From: Planctomycetota bacterium
GTDB lineage: Bacteria; Planctomycetota; J132
Direction: 5' to 3'
Assembly (NCBI GenBank): GCA_003694635.1
Contig: RFKQ01000056.1
Location: 1-45,040, forward strand
DNA length: 45,040 nt
Under the pieces are notes generated by a model, which was not told the origin of the DNA, searched no databases, and was given only the letters and a program-made list of their open reading frames with translations. Positions 8,193-16,726 of this stretch are shown here, piece after piece; the stretch's first letter is position 1, and the number at the start of each line of letters is the position of its first letter. The translations under genes were made by a program, and so were the position numbers.

Positions 8193-9464
8193 ATGCCGCT
8201 CTTTACCATCGAGGCAATGGACCAAAAAGGAAATAAGCTCAGAAAGGATATCGAAGCCTCTAGCAAACAAGAAGCCGTAAAAAAAGTGCGAAGCATGGGA
8301 TATTATCCCACAAAAGTGAAACAAAAAAAAGGGGGAAGCGGGAAAAAAGAAAAAGAAACCTCCCCCGGTATGAGCGCTCGTCAAGCCATCGCTAAACAGA
8401 AAAAAAGCAGCTTTACCTTCGGCGGCGTCTCCCAAAAACAACTCACCCAATTCACCCAACAACTCTCCATCCTTCAAGATGCCGGCCTGCCCATCGTGCG
8501 CAGCCTCCGCATCCTCGAAGGACAACTCAAACCCTGCGCCCTAAAAACCCAATTGGAAGCCATCGCCAACGATGTGGAAGGCGGAAGTACCTTCTCCGAA
8601 GCCCTAGCCAAACACCCCAAAACCTTCGACAAACTCTACGTCAATATGATCAAAGCTGGTGAAGCCGGAGGTGTCCTCGATACCATCCTCGAACGCCTCG
8701 CCATCTTCCAAGAAAAATCCCTCAAACTCCGCAAAAAAGTCCTCGGCGCTATGGTCTATCCCGTCGCCGTGATCACCATCGCTGTCCTAATCCTCACAGG
8801 AATTATGATCTTCGTCATCCCCGCCTTTAAAAAAATGTTCAAAGAAAGTAACGTCCAAACCCCCATGATGACGGAACTTCTTCTCTCCATCGCCGACTTC
8901 GTCAAAGTCTGGTGGTGGGCCATCCTCATCGTCATCCCCGCTACCATCATCATCACCTATAAAATGATCGTAAAAAGCCCTAGCGGACGCTTCGCTGTGG
9001 ATAAAATTAAACTCAATATCCCCATTTTTGGAATGATTATCAGAAAATCTACCATCAGCCGCTTCACCAGAACCCTGGGTACACTCATCGCCTCCGGGGT
9101 GCCAATCCTAGAAGCTCTAGGGATTGTGAAAGATGCCGTTGGAAATGAAGTTGTGGCCAAAGCGGTAGAAAATGTATACAACAGCATCAAAGAAGGCGAA
9201 AGCATCGCCGGCCCCCTCAAAGAAAGCAAAATCTTCGACGATCTAGTGGTGAATATGATCGATGTAGGGGAAGAAACCGGGGAATTGGATAAAATGCTAA
9301 TGAAAATTTCCGATACCTACGACGATGATGTGGATGTGGCAGTGGAAAGTATGACTAGCCTTATGGAACCCATCCTCATTATCGGAATGGGGGCTACCGT
9401 AGGCTTTATTGTGATCGCCCTATTTATGCCACTCATCTCGCTAATCAGCAATATCGGCGGATAA
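8193..9464 (+). CDS. pilC: PilC/GspF-family inner-membrane platform protein
   Basis: 423 aa; polytopic inner-membrane protein that couples the PilB/PilT motors to the growing pilus. Two GspF repeats are visible: QLTQFTQQLSILQDAGLPI at about 84-102, with its GEAGG motif near 153, and the second repeat, with ISRFTRTLGTLIASGVPI and VNMIDVGEETGELD. Hydrophobic segments lie near residues 187-210, 230-250 and 392-415. The N-terminal linker, Lys/Gly-rich around residues 45-75, is longer than in many PilC proteins. It completes the PilB-PilT-PilB-PilC set. No pilin, prepilin peptidase, PilMNOP or secretin gene is in the window, so these must lie elsewhere. Confidence 0.93.
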   Translation: MPLFTIEAMDQKGNKLRKDIEASSKQEAVKKVRSMGYYPTKVKQKKGGSGKKEKETSPGMSARQAIAKQKKSSFTFGGVSQKQLTQFTQQLSILQDAGLPIVRSLRILEGQLKPCALKTQLEAIANDVEGGSTFSEALAKHPKTFDKLYVNMIKAGEAGGVLDTILERLAIFQEKSLKLRKKVLGAMVYPVAVITIAVLILTGIMIFVIPAFKKMFKESNVQTPMMTELLLSIADFVKVWWWAILIVIPATIIITYKMIVKSPSGRFAVDKIKLNIPIFGMIIRKSTISRFTRTLGTLIASGVPILEALGIVKDAVGNEVVAKAVENVYNSIKEGESIAGPLKESKIFDDLVVNMIDVGEETGELDKMLMKISDTYDDDVDVAVESMTSLMEPILIIGMGATVGFIVIALFMPLISLISNIGG

Positions 9465-9492
9465 ATCCATCCCCAACCTCCCACCATTTCCC

Positions 9493-9553
9493 CTATCGGG
9501 AGGAAGAAGAGCTTTATTCTCTTCTCCCTCCCTGCCGCCTCCCCCTCCGATAG
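9493..9553 (+). promoter_or_regulatory. Strong hairpin abutting the histidine kinase start
   Basis: GGGAGGAAGAAGAG (9498-9511) pairs with CTCTTCTCCCTCCC (9519-9532) over 14 positions with one mismatch and a 7-nt loop. CTATCGG (9493-9499) can also pair with CCGATAG (9547-9553), which ends two bases before the ATG at 9556. No T-run follows. The hairpin could separate pilC from the kinase operon or limit translation of the kinase, which has no clear Shine-Dalgarno site of its own. Confidence 0.5.
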
Positions 9554-9555
9554 AG

Positions 9556-11475
9556 ATGAATATCAAACAAAAAATTGTCTTTGGCTTCCTCGTCCTAGCT
9601 ACCCTCCTCTCCATTGTTCATTTCCTTACCCTCCAAAAGTACGAACACCTCTACCACTCCCTCCAAAAAAAAAATCAATTGGAACTCCCTCTGCTACGAG
9701 TATTAGAGAAACTCTCCACTCTACTCCAACACCTCCATATTCTTCTAAAAAGCGAATACCCCTCCTCCCTTCTCCTCAAACACTGGCAAAATGTAGAAAA
9801 AGATCTGGTTCTATGGAAATCTCAATACCAGTTTTTGGCTCCTGTCTACTCTTACCAGGATTCGTTCACTATTTCACAGCAATATAAAGAACTCTATCGG
9901 CTTGTCTTCAGAATTCTGCAACTGAAAAAAGAACAAAAACACACGCTGCTGCTATTTTCCAAAAAGCTTTGCCCAACTTCTCCGCTTCTCTCTCCTCTCT
10001 CCTTTGCCTACTTTACCACCATATATTCTCTTAAGCTGTGGAAAAAATTCCAAGCTCTCCAATCCCAAATCTACCCTCAAATCCGCAAACTCTCCCTTCT
10101 ACAAAAAAAAATATCCCCACACATCCAGAAACTTACCCATCGCTACCAAAACGTCCTAAAACAAAAAGAAAATCAAATCAATCAATACTTCCAACAAACC
10201 AATTTTTTAAGTGCGATTGCCATTGTTGCGGTAACCCTCCTTGCTCTCCTTCTAGGACTATTTGCTTCCCATCGCATCGCCTCCCCCATCATCGAGCTGG
10301 AGAAAGCTACCAGATTCCTAGGCGAAGGTAATCTCCAAACCAGAGTTCCTGTGCAAGGAAAAGATGAAATCGCCTCCCTGACAAAATCTTTTAATAAAAT
10401 GGCAGAAGAACTCAGCCAAAAAACCGTAAGCACTTCCTATATGGACAGAATCCTCAACACTATGCCAGACGCTCTCTTTGTCCTCAACTCAGAAGGAAAA
10501 ATTCAACGACTTAACCAAGCTACACTTTCTCTACTCCAATACCAAAACACTGAATTGCTCAACCAACCTATCCAAACCATCCTCGTGGAGCATCAATTGG
10601 CCAATCCCCAAAACCCATACTCTATCTATAACCACGATATTCAGAGCCTAGAGACCAGTTTTATCACAAAAAATAAAGAAAAAGTACCCGTTCTCTTCTC
10701 CTCTAAACGAATGGAACAACAAGTGATCGCCGTGGCTCAAAATATCTCCCAATTGAAACAACTGCAAAAAGAAATCCTCAACATCGCCGAACGTGAACAA
10801 CAACGCCTAGGGCAAGATCTACACGATGGAATCGGCCAACAACTTACCGGCATCGCCTTTTTGGCCAAGTCTCTTGCTCAAAAACTAAAAGAACAGCACC
10901 CCTCTCAAGCCAAAATCGCAGAGCAAATCAATTCGCTGATCAACGAAGTAATCAAAGATACAAGAAACCTCGCCAAAGGACTCTATCCCATCGAATTGCA
11001 ACAAAATGGCCTGCAAGATGCCGTGGACGAGTTTGCCCAAAATCTCCAAAAACTCTTTCATATCCAATGCCAAACCCACTGGAAAACCCAAAACACCCCT
11101 CCCCCCGATCAAGCTATCCATCTCTATCGCATCATCCAAGAAGCCTGCCATAACGCCTTAAAACACGGAAAAGCCACCAAAATTACCATATCCCTCCACC
11201 AAGACAAACAAAACTCCTACCTAACTATCCAAGACAATGGAAAAGGAATTCCCCCCCAGCTCCTAACGCAAAAAAAATACCTCGGCCTCGGCCTCCATAC
11301 AATGCACTACCGAGCCAAAATCATTGGTGGCCATCTCGAAATTCACTCAGCACCTCAAGGCCTCAAAGTCCTCTGCATCTACCCCACCAAAACCCCATCC
11401 AACTCCCTTATAAACGAGATAACAAACAATGAAAAACCCAAAAAAAACAACAAAAAAACAAGTCCTCCTAGTTGA
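9556..11475 (+). CDS. NarX/LiaS-type sensor histidine kinase (HAMP-PAS-HisKA_3-HATPase)
   Basis: 639 aa; membrane sensor that autophosphorylates and passes phosphate to the response regulator encoded next. TM1 is at about 6-25 and TM2 at about 216-238; the region between them (about 28-215) is a largely helical periplasmic sensor with no recognised domain. Then come HAMP (about 239-290), a PAS-like segment (about 294-400, DALFVLNSEGKIQRLN), HisKA_3 with LGQDLHDGIGQQL (phospho-acceptor His423) and HATPase_c with EACHNALKHG, DNGKGI and GLGLHTM. The 3' end overlaps the regulator gene by 47 bp, so the last 20 or so residues are a low-complexity Asn/Lys tail. The overlap implies coupled translation. 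The signal sensed is unknown; a role in pilus control is only suggested by location. Confidence 0.92.
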   Translation: MNIKQKIVFGFLVLATLLSIVHFLTLQKYEHLYHSLQKKNQLELPLLRVLEKLSTLLQHLHILLKSEYPSSLLLKHWQNVEKDLVLWKSQYQFLAPVYSYQDSFTISQQYKELYRLVFRILQLKKEQKHTLLLFSKKLCPTSPLLSPLSFAYFTTIYSLKLWKKFQALQSQIYPQIRKLSLLQKKISPHIQKLTHRYQNVLKQKENQINQYFQQTNFLSAIAIVAVTLLALLLGLFASHRIASPIIELEKATRFLGEGNLQTRVPVQGKDEIASLTKSFNKMAEELSQKTVSTSYMDRILNTMPDALFVLNSEGKIQRLNQATLSLLQYQNTELLNQPIQTILVEHQLANPQNPYSIYNHDIQSLETSFITKNKEKVPVLFSSKRMEQQVIAVAQNISQLKQLQKEILNIAEREQQRLGQDLHDGIGQQLTGIAFLAKSLAQKLKEQHPSQAKIAEQINSLINEVIKDTRNLAKGLYPIELQQNGLQDAVDEFAQNLQKLFHIQCQTHWKTQNTPPPDQAIHLYRIIQEACHNALKHGKATKITISLHQDKQNSYLTIQDNGKGIPPQLLTQKKYLGLGLHTMHYRAKIIGGHLEIHSAPQGLKVLCIYPTKTPSNSLINEITNNEKPKKNNKKTSPPS

Positions 11476-12112
11476 TGATCATCCCATCCTACGACAAGGA
11501 CTAGCGTTTCTTATCAACCAAGAAGAAAACCTACAAGTTTGCGCAGAACTCTCTTCAGCTAGCGAAGCCTTAAAATATCTACAAAAAAATCGCCCCGACA
11601 TTATAATCTTAGACCTTACCCTAGCCAAGGGAATGGGAGGACTAGAGCTAATGAAACAGCTAAAATCCATGGGAGTGGAAATCCCTATCCTCGTGCTTTC
11701 TATGCACGATGAAAATATCTACGCTGAACGCGCCCTACGCGCTGGAGCAAAAGGCTATGTCATGAAAGAAGAAGCTAGCGAAAAAGTAATAGATGCCATC
11801 GAAAAAATCCTCAACGGAGGCATCTTCTTTAGCGAACAAATCACCGCCAAAATGCTACACCAATTCTCCAATAAAGGCCAACATCCCCCTCAAACCTCGC
11901 CGGTCGAAAAGCTTAGTGATAGAGAACTAGAAGTCTTTACCTTACTTGGGGAAGGAAAAACCACCAAGCAAATTGCTCAACTCCTCTGCCTAAGTGTAAA
12001 AACCATTGAAACCTACCGCGCAAACATCAAAGAGAAACTGGGAATAGCCAATTCTACCGAACTCCTCAAACAAGCCATCGAATGGAACCAAAAACAAAAA
12101 GGTATCCTTTGA
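11429..12112 (+). CDS. NarL/FixJ-family response regulator
   Basis: 227 aa; DNA-binding partner of the kinase at 9556. The receiver domain (about 10-130) has the acidic pair D16-D17, phospho-acceptor Asp62 in IIILDLTLAKGMGG, and the conserved Lys in GAKGYVMK. The LuxR-type helix-turn-helix (about 160-220) reads LSDRELEVFTLLGEGKTTKQIAQLL followed by LSVKTIETYRANIKEKL (two pieces). The length is typical. The start lies inside the kinase gene; a poly-A/Lys-rich N-terminus (KNPKKTTKK) precedes the first strand QVLLVDDHP. Pilus systems are more often controlled by NtrC-type PilR, so this pair need not regulate the pilus genes upstream. Target genes cannot be read from the window. Confidence 0.93.
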   Translation: MKNPKKTTKKQVLLVDDHPILRQGLAFLINQEENLQVCAELSSASEALKYLQKNRPDIIILDLTLAKGMGGLELMKQLKSMGVEIPILVLSMHDENIYAERALRAGAKGYVMKEEASEKVIDAIEKILNGGIFFSEQITAKMLHQFSNKGQHPPQTSPVEKLSDRELEVFTLLGEGKTTKQIAQLLCLSVKTIETYRANIKEKLGIANSTELLKQAIEWNQKQKGIL

Positions 12113-12494
12113 ATGAGTCATTGGAAACACATTCGTAAAAGTTCTTCAGCTACTCTCCCCTCATTCTATCCCTCTTTCTCATCACCAATTTCCCTCCTTC
12201 TTATGGAATCTAAGTTTAGCCTTAAACTAAAGGGAAAAAACGCAAGCTTGGATGGCTAGAAAACCCGCTTTTCGATTCTTGGTGTCCCAAAATGAGACAG
12301 GGTTACTCTAAAGATTTTGACTATTTTCTGCCAAATCCGCTCTCTTGGAGCATTCCCCTTTTATTACATTTTCTCTTACAAAGTAATGTAAATACTTTAA
12401 AATAAATAAGATATCAAAATATATGTTTTTTTTTCTGCACATTCAAAATTTTCATAAAAATGGCATATAATTTGCTAGAACATTGAACTAACAT

Positions 12495-12650
12495 ACCGGG
12501 TTTTCTCCTATTCCCTCGCCCTCGGGAGGCGGGTCGGAATAGGGCGAAAAGGAAAGGAGAAAACCTTTTTTAAAACATAAGCTAAACTCTAAAGCTTATG
12601 CAAAAGGAGAGGGTATGCATTTATTTCTTCCCCCCACCCTGGGTGGGGGT
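12495..12650 (+). repeat. Structured repeat element, copy 2
   Basis: The conserved core 12496-12548 is nearly identical to 196-248. Outer stem: GGGTTTTCTCC (12498-12508) with GGAGAAAACC (12556-12565). Inner stem: TCGCCCT (12516-12522) with AGGGCGA (12541-12547). The middle hairpin CATAAGCT (12574-12581) with AGCTTATG (12593-12600) differs in sequence from copy 1 but occupies the same place. The terminal palindrome CCCCCACCC-T-GGGTGGGGG (12631-12649) keeps its stem although the outermost pair differs from copy 1. Conserved structure with changed sequence favours selection on folding. Confidence 0.7.
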
Positions 12651-12906
12651 GTGAAATTTTCCAATCCCACCAGACATCCCAATCTTCGATCTTAGTTTTT
12701 AAGTTTTTAAATAGTTATCCGGGGAGAAGGCTTGCTCTTTTCTGGAGTGAGCGAAATTATCTAATTGTTCGTCTTGCTTGTCTTTTGGAGTATTTGGTAT
12801 TTGGGCAAGATTTCCTATGTTCTTAACTTTTGCTTTATAGGGATAGAGGGAGAATGCTGGGAGGTATTTTGGATTTTCGCCCTTCACTCAAAGCGATTGC
12901 TTCAGA

Positions 12907-13004
12907 GGTTTGCGGCCTCCCTACAGTGAGAGGACTCTATCCTCCCCGAAAACGGGGAGGAAATCCTACTGGTTTACGGTCTCCCTACAGTGAGAGGACT
13001 CTAT
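12907..13004 (+). repeat. Two 34-bp direct repeats separated by a hairpin spacer
   Basis: Repeat 1 (12907-12940) and repeat 2 (12971-13004) differ at about two or three bases and share CTCCCTACAGTGAGAGGACT. The spacer holds the perfect hairpin CCTCCCCG-AAAA-CGGGGAGG (12941-12960). After repeat 2 a weaker CTCC...GGAG hairpin appears, so the unit may be repeat plus hairpin. Two units with a self-complementary spacer do not make a CRISPR. Confidence 0.6.
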
Positions 13005-13140
13005 CTCCACGTATGCGGCACGGAGTTCTCTTCTAGTGTGGAATTAGGACTGATGATAAGAGGGAGCGTTGAGGAGTTGTAGAGGCGGAGGGGAGGCTGT
13101 TTTGGATTAAGTTTTTTCTTTTCCTAACCGATACAGGGAA

Positions 13141-13172
13141 TAGTAAGGGTGAATTTTAGTAAGGGTGAATTT
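13141..13172 (+). repeat. 16-bp exact tandem duplication
   Basis: TAGTAAGGGTGAATTT occurs twice head-to-tail (13141-13156 and 13157-13172) about 70 bp before the amidase gene. It could be a recent slippage duplication or a pair of binding sites. Confidence 0.6.
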
Positions 13173-13244
13173 GATGGAGAGTAGTTATATTTTGGGAAAA
13201 TGTTTTCATTTGCTTAAATTTGCTTTTGGTTAAAAGGAAAGAGT

Positions 13245-14198
13245 ATGCAAGCGCCATTATTTTTCAGGAATTTTGCTAGCTGGATAGGGATTTTTTTCCT
13301 TTTGTTCACAGGGTGCACGACACAGAGGTCCTCTTCTTCCTCAGAGGTGCTTGATCCTTATATTCCCTTGTCTGAGTTGAAAAAGCGTTTCCGCTGGGAG
13401 GTTTATGGCAAAGATGGAAAGGTTATTTGTAGAGATAGTCAAAACCAAATCGTTTTTCTTCCGGGGAAATCCTATTTTATTTCCAATTCTCGCACATATT
13501 CTCTTAGTGCTCCTGTGTATACCTTGGGGGGGGAGGTTTACATCCCAAGGCGTTTTTTAAGAACCTATGACAAGCTTCGCCCGGTTGTTTTCTCCCCCCC
13601 TGCGCCTACAGATTCGAAGGCAGCTTCCTCGCCTTCTCGGCGTCGTCTTTCCCCTTCTGTTTTGCCCTCTGTTCCCCTTCCTTCTTCGCTTCAGCCTCGT
13701 GCTCCCCTTACAAAGCGTTGGCGATATATCGTAATTCATCACAGTTCCACTCCAAGTGGCAATGCTGAGATATTTCACCGCTTCCATCTTCGTAGGGGTT
13801 GGCAGGGTTTGGGCTATCACTTTGTGATTGGAAATGGCACTCGATCAGGGGATGGGGAGGTGGAGGTGGGTTTTCGCTGGAGGCTTCAGAAGTCGGGGGC
13901 TCATGCTGGAAATCGGAGGTACAATCGCCATGGGATTGGGATTTGTTTGGTAGGCAATTTTCAGCGCACTTCTCCCACGCCTAAGCAAATTTACGCTCTT
14001 TCCCACTTGGTAGCTTATTTAATGCTCAAGTACCGAATTCCTTTAACCCATGTGCTTCCCCACTGGCGTGTACGGCGGGGACATACGTTATGTCCAGGGA
14101 AAAAATTTCCTTGGAGTCGGTTTATACGATATGTTCGGGCCAGTTTAGCTCAGTATAAGATGGCCATTAGGCACTTTGGTAGAGTAAAAAAGGGTTAA
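13245..14198 (+). CDS. Lipoprotein N-acetylmuramoyl-L-alanine amidase (Amidase_2/PGRP fold)
   Basis: 317 aa, with an AAGGAAAG ribosome site. A signal peptide ends in the lipobox LFTGC, giving lipid-bearing Cys24. Residues about 50-105 (KVICRDSQNQIVFLPGKSYF...GGEVYIPRRFL) resemble the beta-rich copper-amine-oxidase-N-like domain often attached to wall enzymes. A Pro/Ser/Arg-rich linker (115-155) leads to the amidase domain: IVIHHSS with zinc ligand His165, GYHFVI, HGIGICLVGNF, PHW with His273 and HTLCPGKKFPW with Cys283. It should cleave the bond between MurNAc and L-Ala in peptidoglycan from the periplasmic face of a membrane. It is G-rich on the coding strand, like the two genes after it. 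Substrate range and partner are unknown. Confidence 0.88.
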   Translation: MQAPLFFRNFASWIGIFFLLFTGCTTQRSSSSSEVLDPYIPLSELKKRFRWEVYGKDGKVICRDSQNQIVFLPGKSYFISNSRTYSLSAPVYTLGGEVYIPRRFLRTYDKLRPVVFSPPAPTDSKAASSPSRRRLSPSVLPSVPLPSSLQPRAPLTKRWRYIVIHHSSTPSGNAEIFHRFHLRRGWQGLGYHFVIGNGTRSGDGEVEVGFRWRLQKSGAHAGNRRYNRHGIGICLVGNFQRTSPTPKQIYALSHLVAYLMLKYRIPLTHVLPHWRVRRGHTLCPGKKFPWSRFIRYVRASLAQYKMAIRHFGRVKKG

Positions 14199-14233
14199 AG
14201 GCTTTCTTCCAGAATCTGGCTAAAAGATATTCC

Positions 14234-14261
14234 TTGCCTTTGCGGAAAAAATTGATATAAT
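14234..14261 (+). promoter_or_regulatory. Candidate sigma70-type promoter for 14310
   Basis: TTGCCT (14234-14239), 16-nt spacer, perfect TATAAT (14256-14261). The expected start near 14268 gives a leader of about 40 nt for the gene at 14310 and its overlapping neighbour pepD. Confidence 0.45.
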
Positions 14262-14309
14262 AAGTAAAATTTTAAGATTGTTTGGAAAGAAATTCTGCAA
14301 AGGTGGAAA

Positions 14310-15194
14310 ATGCCCTGGATTTGGAGAAGCGATGGAGATTATGTGCGGGATTTACCTCCAATTCGCCGGATCATTCCCTTTATTATGCGGGGGAAAAATG
14401 AGGCAATTGCTTACTTTCAGTACAAATTGGACGTAAGCCGAACGGAGGATTTCATTGAGAAATTTCGTCAGTCCACAGGAAAGAAGATCACCTATCTTCA
14501 TCTAGCTATTTTTGGGGCAATCCAGACTTTAGCTCGGAAGCCCAAGCTCAATCGGTTTGTGGCGGGCAAGCGTATTTTTCAACGGCGAGGGATTTGGATT
14601 AGTTTGAGCGCAAAGAAGGCCAAAGAGGAAGATGCGCCCATTGTGACGGTGAAGCGTTTATTCACACCAGAGCAGTCCCTAGGGGAGATTTTCGATACCG
14701 TGCAAGAGGCGGTAGAGCTTTCTCGCAGTGGAAAAAAGACCGCCACGGATAAAGAAATGCAATTTCTGTTGCGTCTACCTGTTTTTCTTCTTTCCTTAGT
14801 TGTGCGTTTTCAGCGGATGCTGGATCATTTTGGCCTTTTGCCCGCTTCTTTCATTAGGAATGACCCTCTCTACGCCAGTCTTTTTATTGCAAACTTAGGT
14901 AGTATTCAGGTGGATGCTGCTTTCCATCACCTTTATGAGTACGGCAATATTCCCATTTTTCTCGTGATGGGCAGGGCTCAAGAGGAGGTGGTGGTAGGAG
15001 CTCAGCGTCAGCCGGAGGTGCGCAAGCTTTTGCCGATTTGCATTTCTTTGGATGAGCGAATCACGGACGCTTTTTATGGCATTCGAGCCCTGGAGATTTT
15101 TCGCCAAATTTTTGAGCATCCACAGGAGCACATTTCCATCCCGACTTCTCAGGAAAAAGGAAGTAGCGACAAGGGAACCTCATATGACCAATAA
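14310..15194 (+). CDS. 2-oxoacid dehydrogenase E2-like acyltransferase-fold protein lacking the catalytic His
   Basis: 294 aa. The fold is that of the chloramphenicol-acetyltransferase-like catalytic domain of lipoyl E2 enzymes, but no lipoyl or E1/E3-binding domain is present. Landmarks: DYVRDLPPIRRIIPFIM at the N-terminus, KPKLNRFVAGKRIFQRR (about 78-94), a hydrophobic stretch FLLRLPVFLLSLVVRF (about 154-169), ANLGSI, HHLYEYGNIPIF and the terminal LDERITDAFYGIRAL. In true E2 enzymes the last motif is DHRxxDG, with the catalytic His; here it is Glu. The same DER variant is known to me from free-standing E2-like proteins of other bacteria, so it is a family trait rather than a mutation. The reaction is unknown. 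It overlaps pepD by 11 bp. Confidence 0.75.
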   Translation: MPWIWRSDGDYVRDLPPIRRIIPFIMRGKNEAIAYFQYKLDVSRTEDFIEKFRQSTGKKITYLHLAIFGAIQTLARKPKLNRFVAGKRIFQRRGIWISLSAKKAKEEDAPIVTVKRLFTPEQSLGEIFDTVQEAVELSRSGKKTATDKEMQFLLRLPVFLLSLVVRFQRMLDHFGLLPASFIRNDPLYASLFIANLGSIQVDAAFHHLYEYGNIPIFLVMGRAQEEVVVGAQRQPEVRKLLPICISLDERITDAFYGIRALEIFRQIFEHPQEHISIPTSQEKGSSDKGTSYDQ

Positions 15195-16662
15195 AATTCT
15201 TGAAAAACTCCGACCAAAAAAACTTTGGCAGAAATTCTACGAAATCAGCCAAATTCCTCGTCCTTCTGGCAAGGAGGAAAAGATTCAAAACTATTTGGTA
15301 GAATTGGCCCAAAAGAAGGGGCTAAATCACCGGATGGATGAGGCCAAAAATGTTTTGATTGAGGTCCCTCCCTCCAAAGGGTATGAGCAGGCTCCGGTTG
15401 TCACTCTCCAAAGCCATACGGACATGGTTTGCATCAAGAGGAAGAGCAGCAAGCACAATTTTGAGAGAGACCCCATTCGATGGAAACTTCTTGACGGTTG
15501 GCTAGGCGCCAAAGATACGACGTTGGGGGCGGATAATGGCATTGGAGTGGCCGCGATGCTCGCTTTATTGGAGGAGCGCAAACTTTGCCATGGGCCTTTG
15601 GAGCTGCTTTTTACCACAGATGAAGAGCGGGGATTGGTCGGGGCGTTTTGTGTTCAGCCCTCTTTTTTAAAGGGAAGTTATCTCTTAAATCTAGACAGTG
15701 AGGAGGAGGGAAGCGTGTTTATTGGATGCGCGGGGGGAGTGGATACCATTGGTACGCTTTCGCTGAAATGGTCGTCGCCCCCGGAGGGAAAGATTGCCTA
15801 TCGCGTTGGCTTGCAGGGGGGAAGTGGAGGCCATTCGGGGCTAGAGATTCATCGCCCGCGGGCCAATGGGATTAAGCTGCTTGCTCGGGCATTGCACCAT
15901 CTTTGGGAGGCGGGGATTCAGTTTTATCTGGCCCATTTGGAGGGGGGGAGCAAGCGAAACGCCATTCCCGATCGGGCGGAGGCGGTGATTTTTTTCTCGC
16001 CTGCGGACAAAACCAAAGCCCAAGTTTTATTGGCCAATCTAGAGACACAATTTCAGCAGGAATTCTCCCAAAGCGATCCCCAGCTGGAGCTCAGTGGGAA
16101 AAAGGTCTCCGCTGCGAAGTCTCAGCCTGTTCTATCCCCCGCTCAAAGTCAGAAGATAGTTCAGCTCCTTCTTGCGTTGCCCCACGGAGTGATCGCATTT
16201 GACCAACATTTGGAAAATTTTGTGCAAACCTCTACCAACTTAGCCATTGTCTCCATTCAAGAGAGGAAGTTGGTGGTGGAGACCAGCCAGCGCAGTTCGC
16301 TGGAGAGCGCCAAGCAGGCGGTGCAGGCGTTTGTTCGCTCCGTTTTCCAGCTTGCCGGGGCCAAGGTCAAGCATGCCACAGATTATCCCGGCTGGCAGCC
16401 CAACCCTCAATCCCCTCTTCTAAAAACCCTCAAAGAGACCCACAAAAAGCTTTTTAAACGTGAGCCCGTTGTGAAAGCTATCCATGCCGGGTTAGAGTGC
16501 GGGGTTTTCAAGAGGACGTTTCCCCATATGCATATAGCTTCGTTCGGCCCATCTATTGAGGGCGCCCATACCCCGGAAGAAAAGGTAAATTTGGCGAGCG
16601 TCCAGCGCTTTTATCGCTGGTTGAAAGAAATTTTATTTCATCTAGCAAAAAGCAAAAAATAA
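15184..16662 (+). CDS. pepD: Cytosolic non-specific dipeptidase (aminoacyl-histidine dipeptidase, M20)
   Basis: 492 aa from the ATG at 15184, chosen because AAGGGAA lies 7-9 bases upstream and MTNKILEKLRPKKLW is the usual opening; the frame stays open back to 15052 but the extra residues read as the shadow of the previous gene. M20 di-zinc site: H78 and D80 in LQSHTDMV, D117 in GADNGIGVA, catalytic E147 and ligand E148 in TTDEERG, D171 in NLDSEEEG, and a late His in HAGLECGVF. The dimerisation lid is in between. It is a cytoplasmic exopeptidase that splits dipeptides such as Xaa-His, for amino-acid recycling. The length fits PepD (about 485 aa). Its start overlaps the E2-like gene by 11 bp, so the two are translationally coupled. 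Confidence 0.92.
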   Translation: MTNKILEKLRPKKLWQKFYEISQIPRPSGKEEKIQNYLVELAQKKGLNHRMDEAKNVLIEVPPSKGYEQAPVVTLQSHTDMVCIKRKSSKHNFERDPIRWKLLDGWLGAKDTTLGADNGIGVAAMLALLEERKLCHGPLELLFTTDEERGLVGAFCVQPSFLKGSYLLNLDSEEEGSVFIGCAGGVDTIGTLSLKWSSPPEGKIAYRVGLQGGSGGHSGLEIHRPRANGIKLLARALHHLWEAGIQFYLAHLEGGSKRNAIPDRAEAVIFFSPADKTKAQVLLANLETQFQQEFSQSDPQLELSGKKVSAAKSQPVLSPAQSQKIVQLLLALPHGVIAFDQHLENFVQTSTNLAIVSIQERKLVVETSQRSSLESAKQAVQAFVRSVFQLAGAKVKHATDYPGWQPNPQSPLLKTLKETHKKLFKREPVVKAIHAGLECGVFKRTFPHMHIASFGPSIEGAHTPEEKVNLASVQRFYRWLKEILFHLAKSKK

Positions 16663-16726
16663 ATCCACTCGGTATTTGGTATAAAATTTGCTGAAAATCT
16701 GTAGATAAAATCCTGTAAAAATCTAA

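Larger units (their letters stand above)
12113..13244. other. 1.1-kb non-coding repeat-bearing region
   Basis: No convincing gene lies here; short frames on both strands lack ribosome sites and run through repeats. It contains small inverted repeats (for example AGTTTA/TAAACT near 12212-12227), the second structured element at 12495-12650, a pair of 34-bp direct repeats at 12907-13004 and a 16-bp tandem duplication at 13141-13172, described separately. It separates the signalling pair from a block with opposite strand base composition. Confidence 0.6.

Noticed and set aside
12907-13004. Possible CRISPR array
   Set aside because: Only two imperfect repeats, and the spacer is a perfect hairpin; no cas genes nearby.
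12699-13036. Open frames of about 60-68 codons in the 1.1-kb gap
   Set aside because: They are made of the direct repeats and hairpin sequence and have no ribosome site.
15052-15183. N-terminal extension of PepD
   Set aside because: It overlaps the previous gene and adds residues not found in PepD; the ATG at 15184 has a proper ribosome site.
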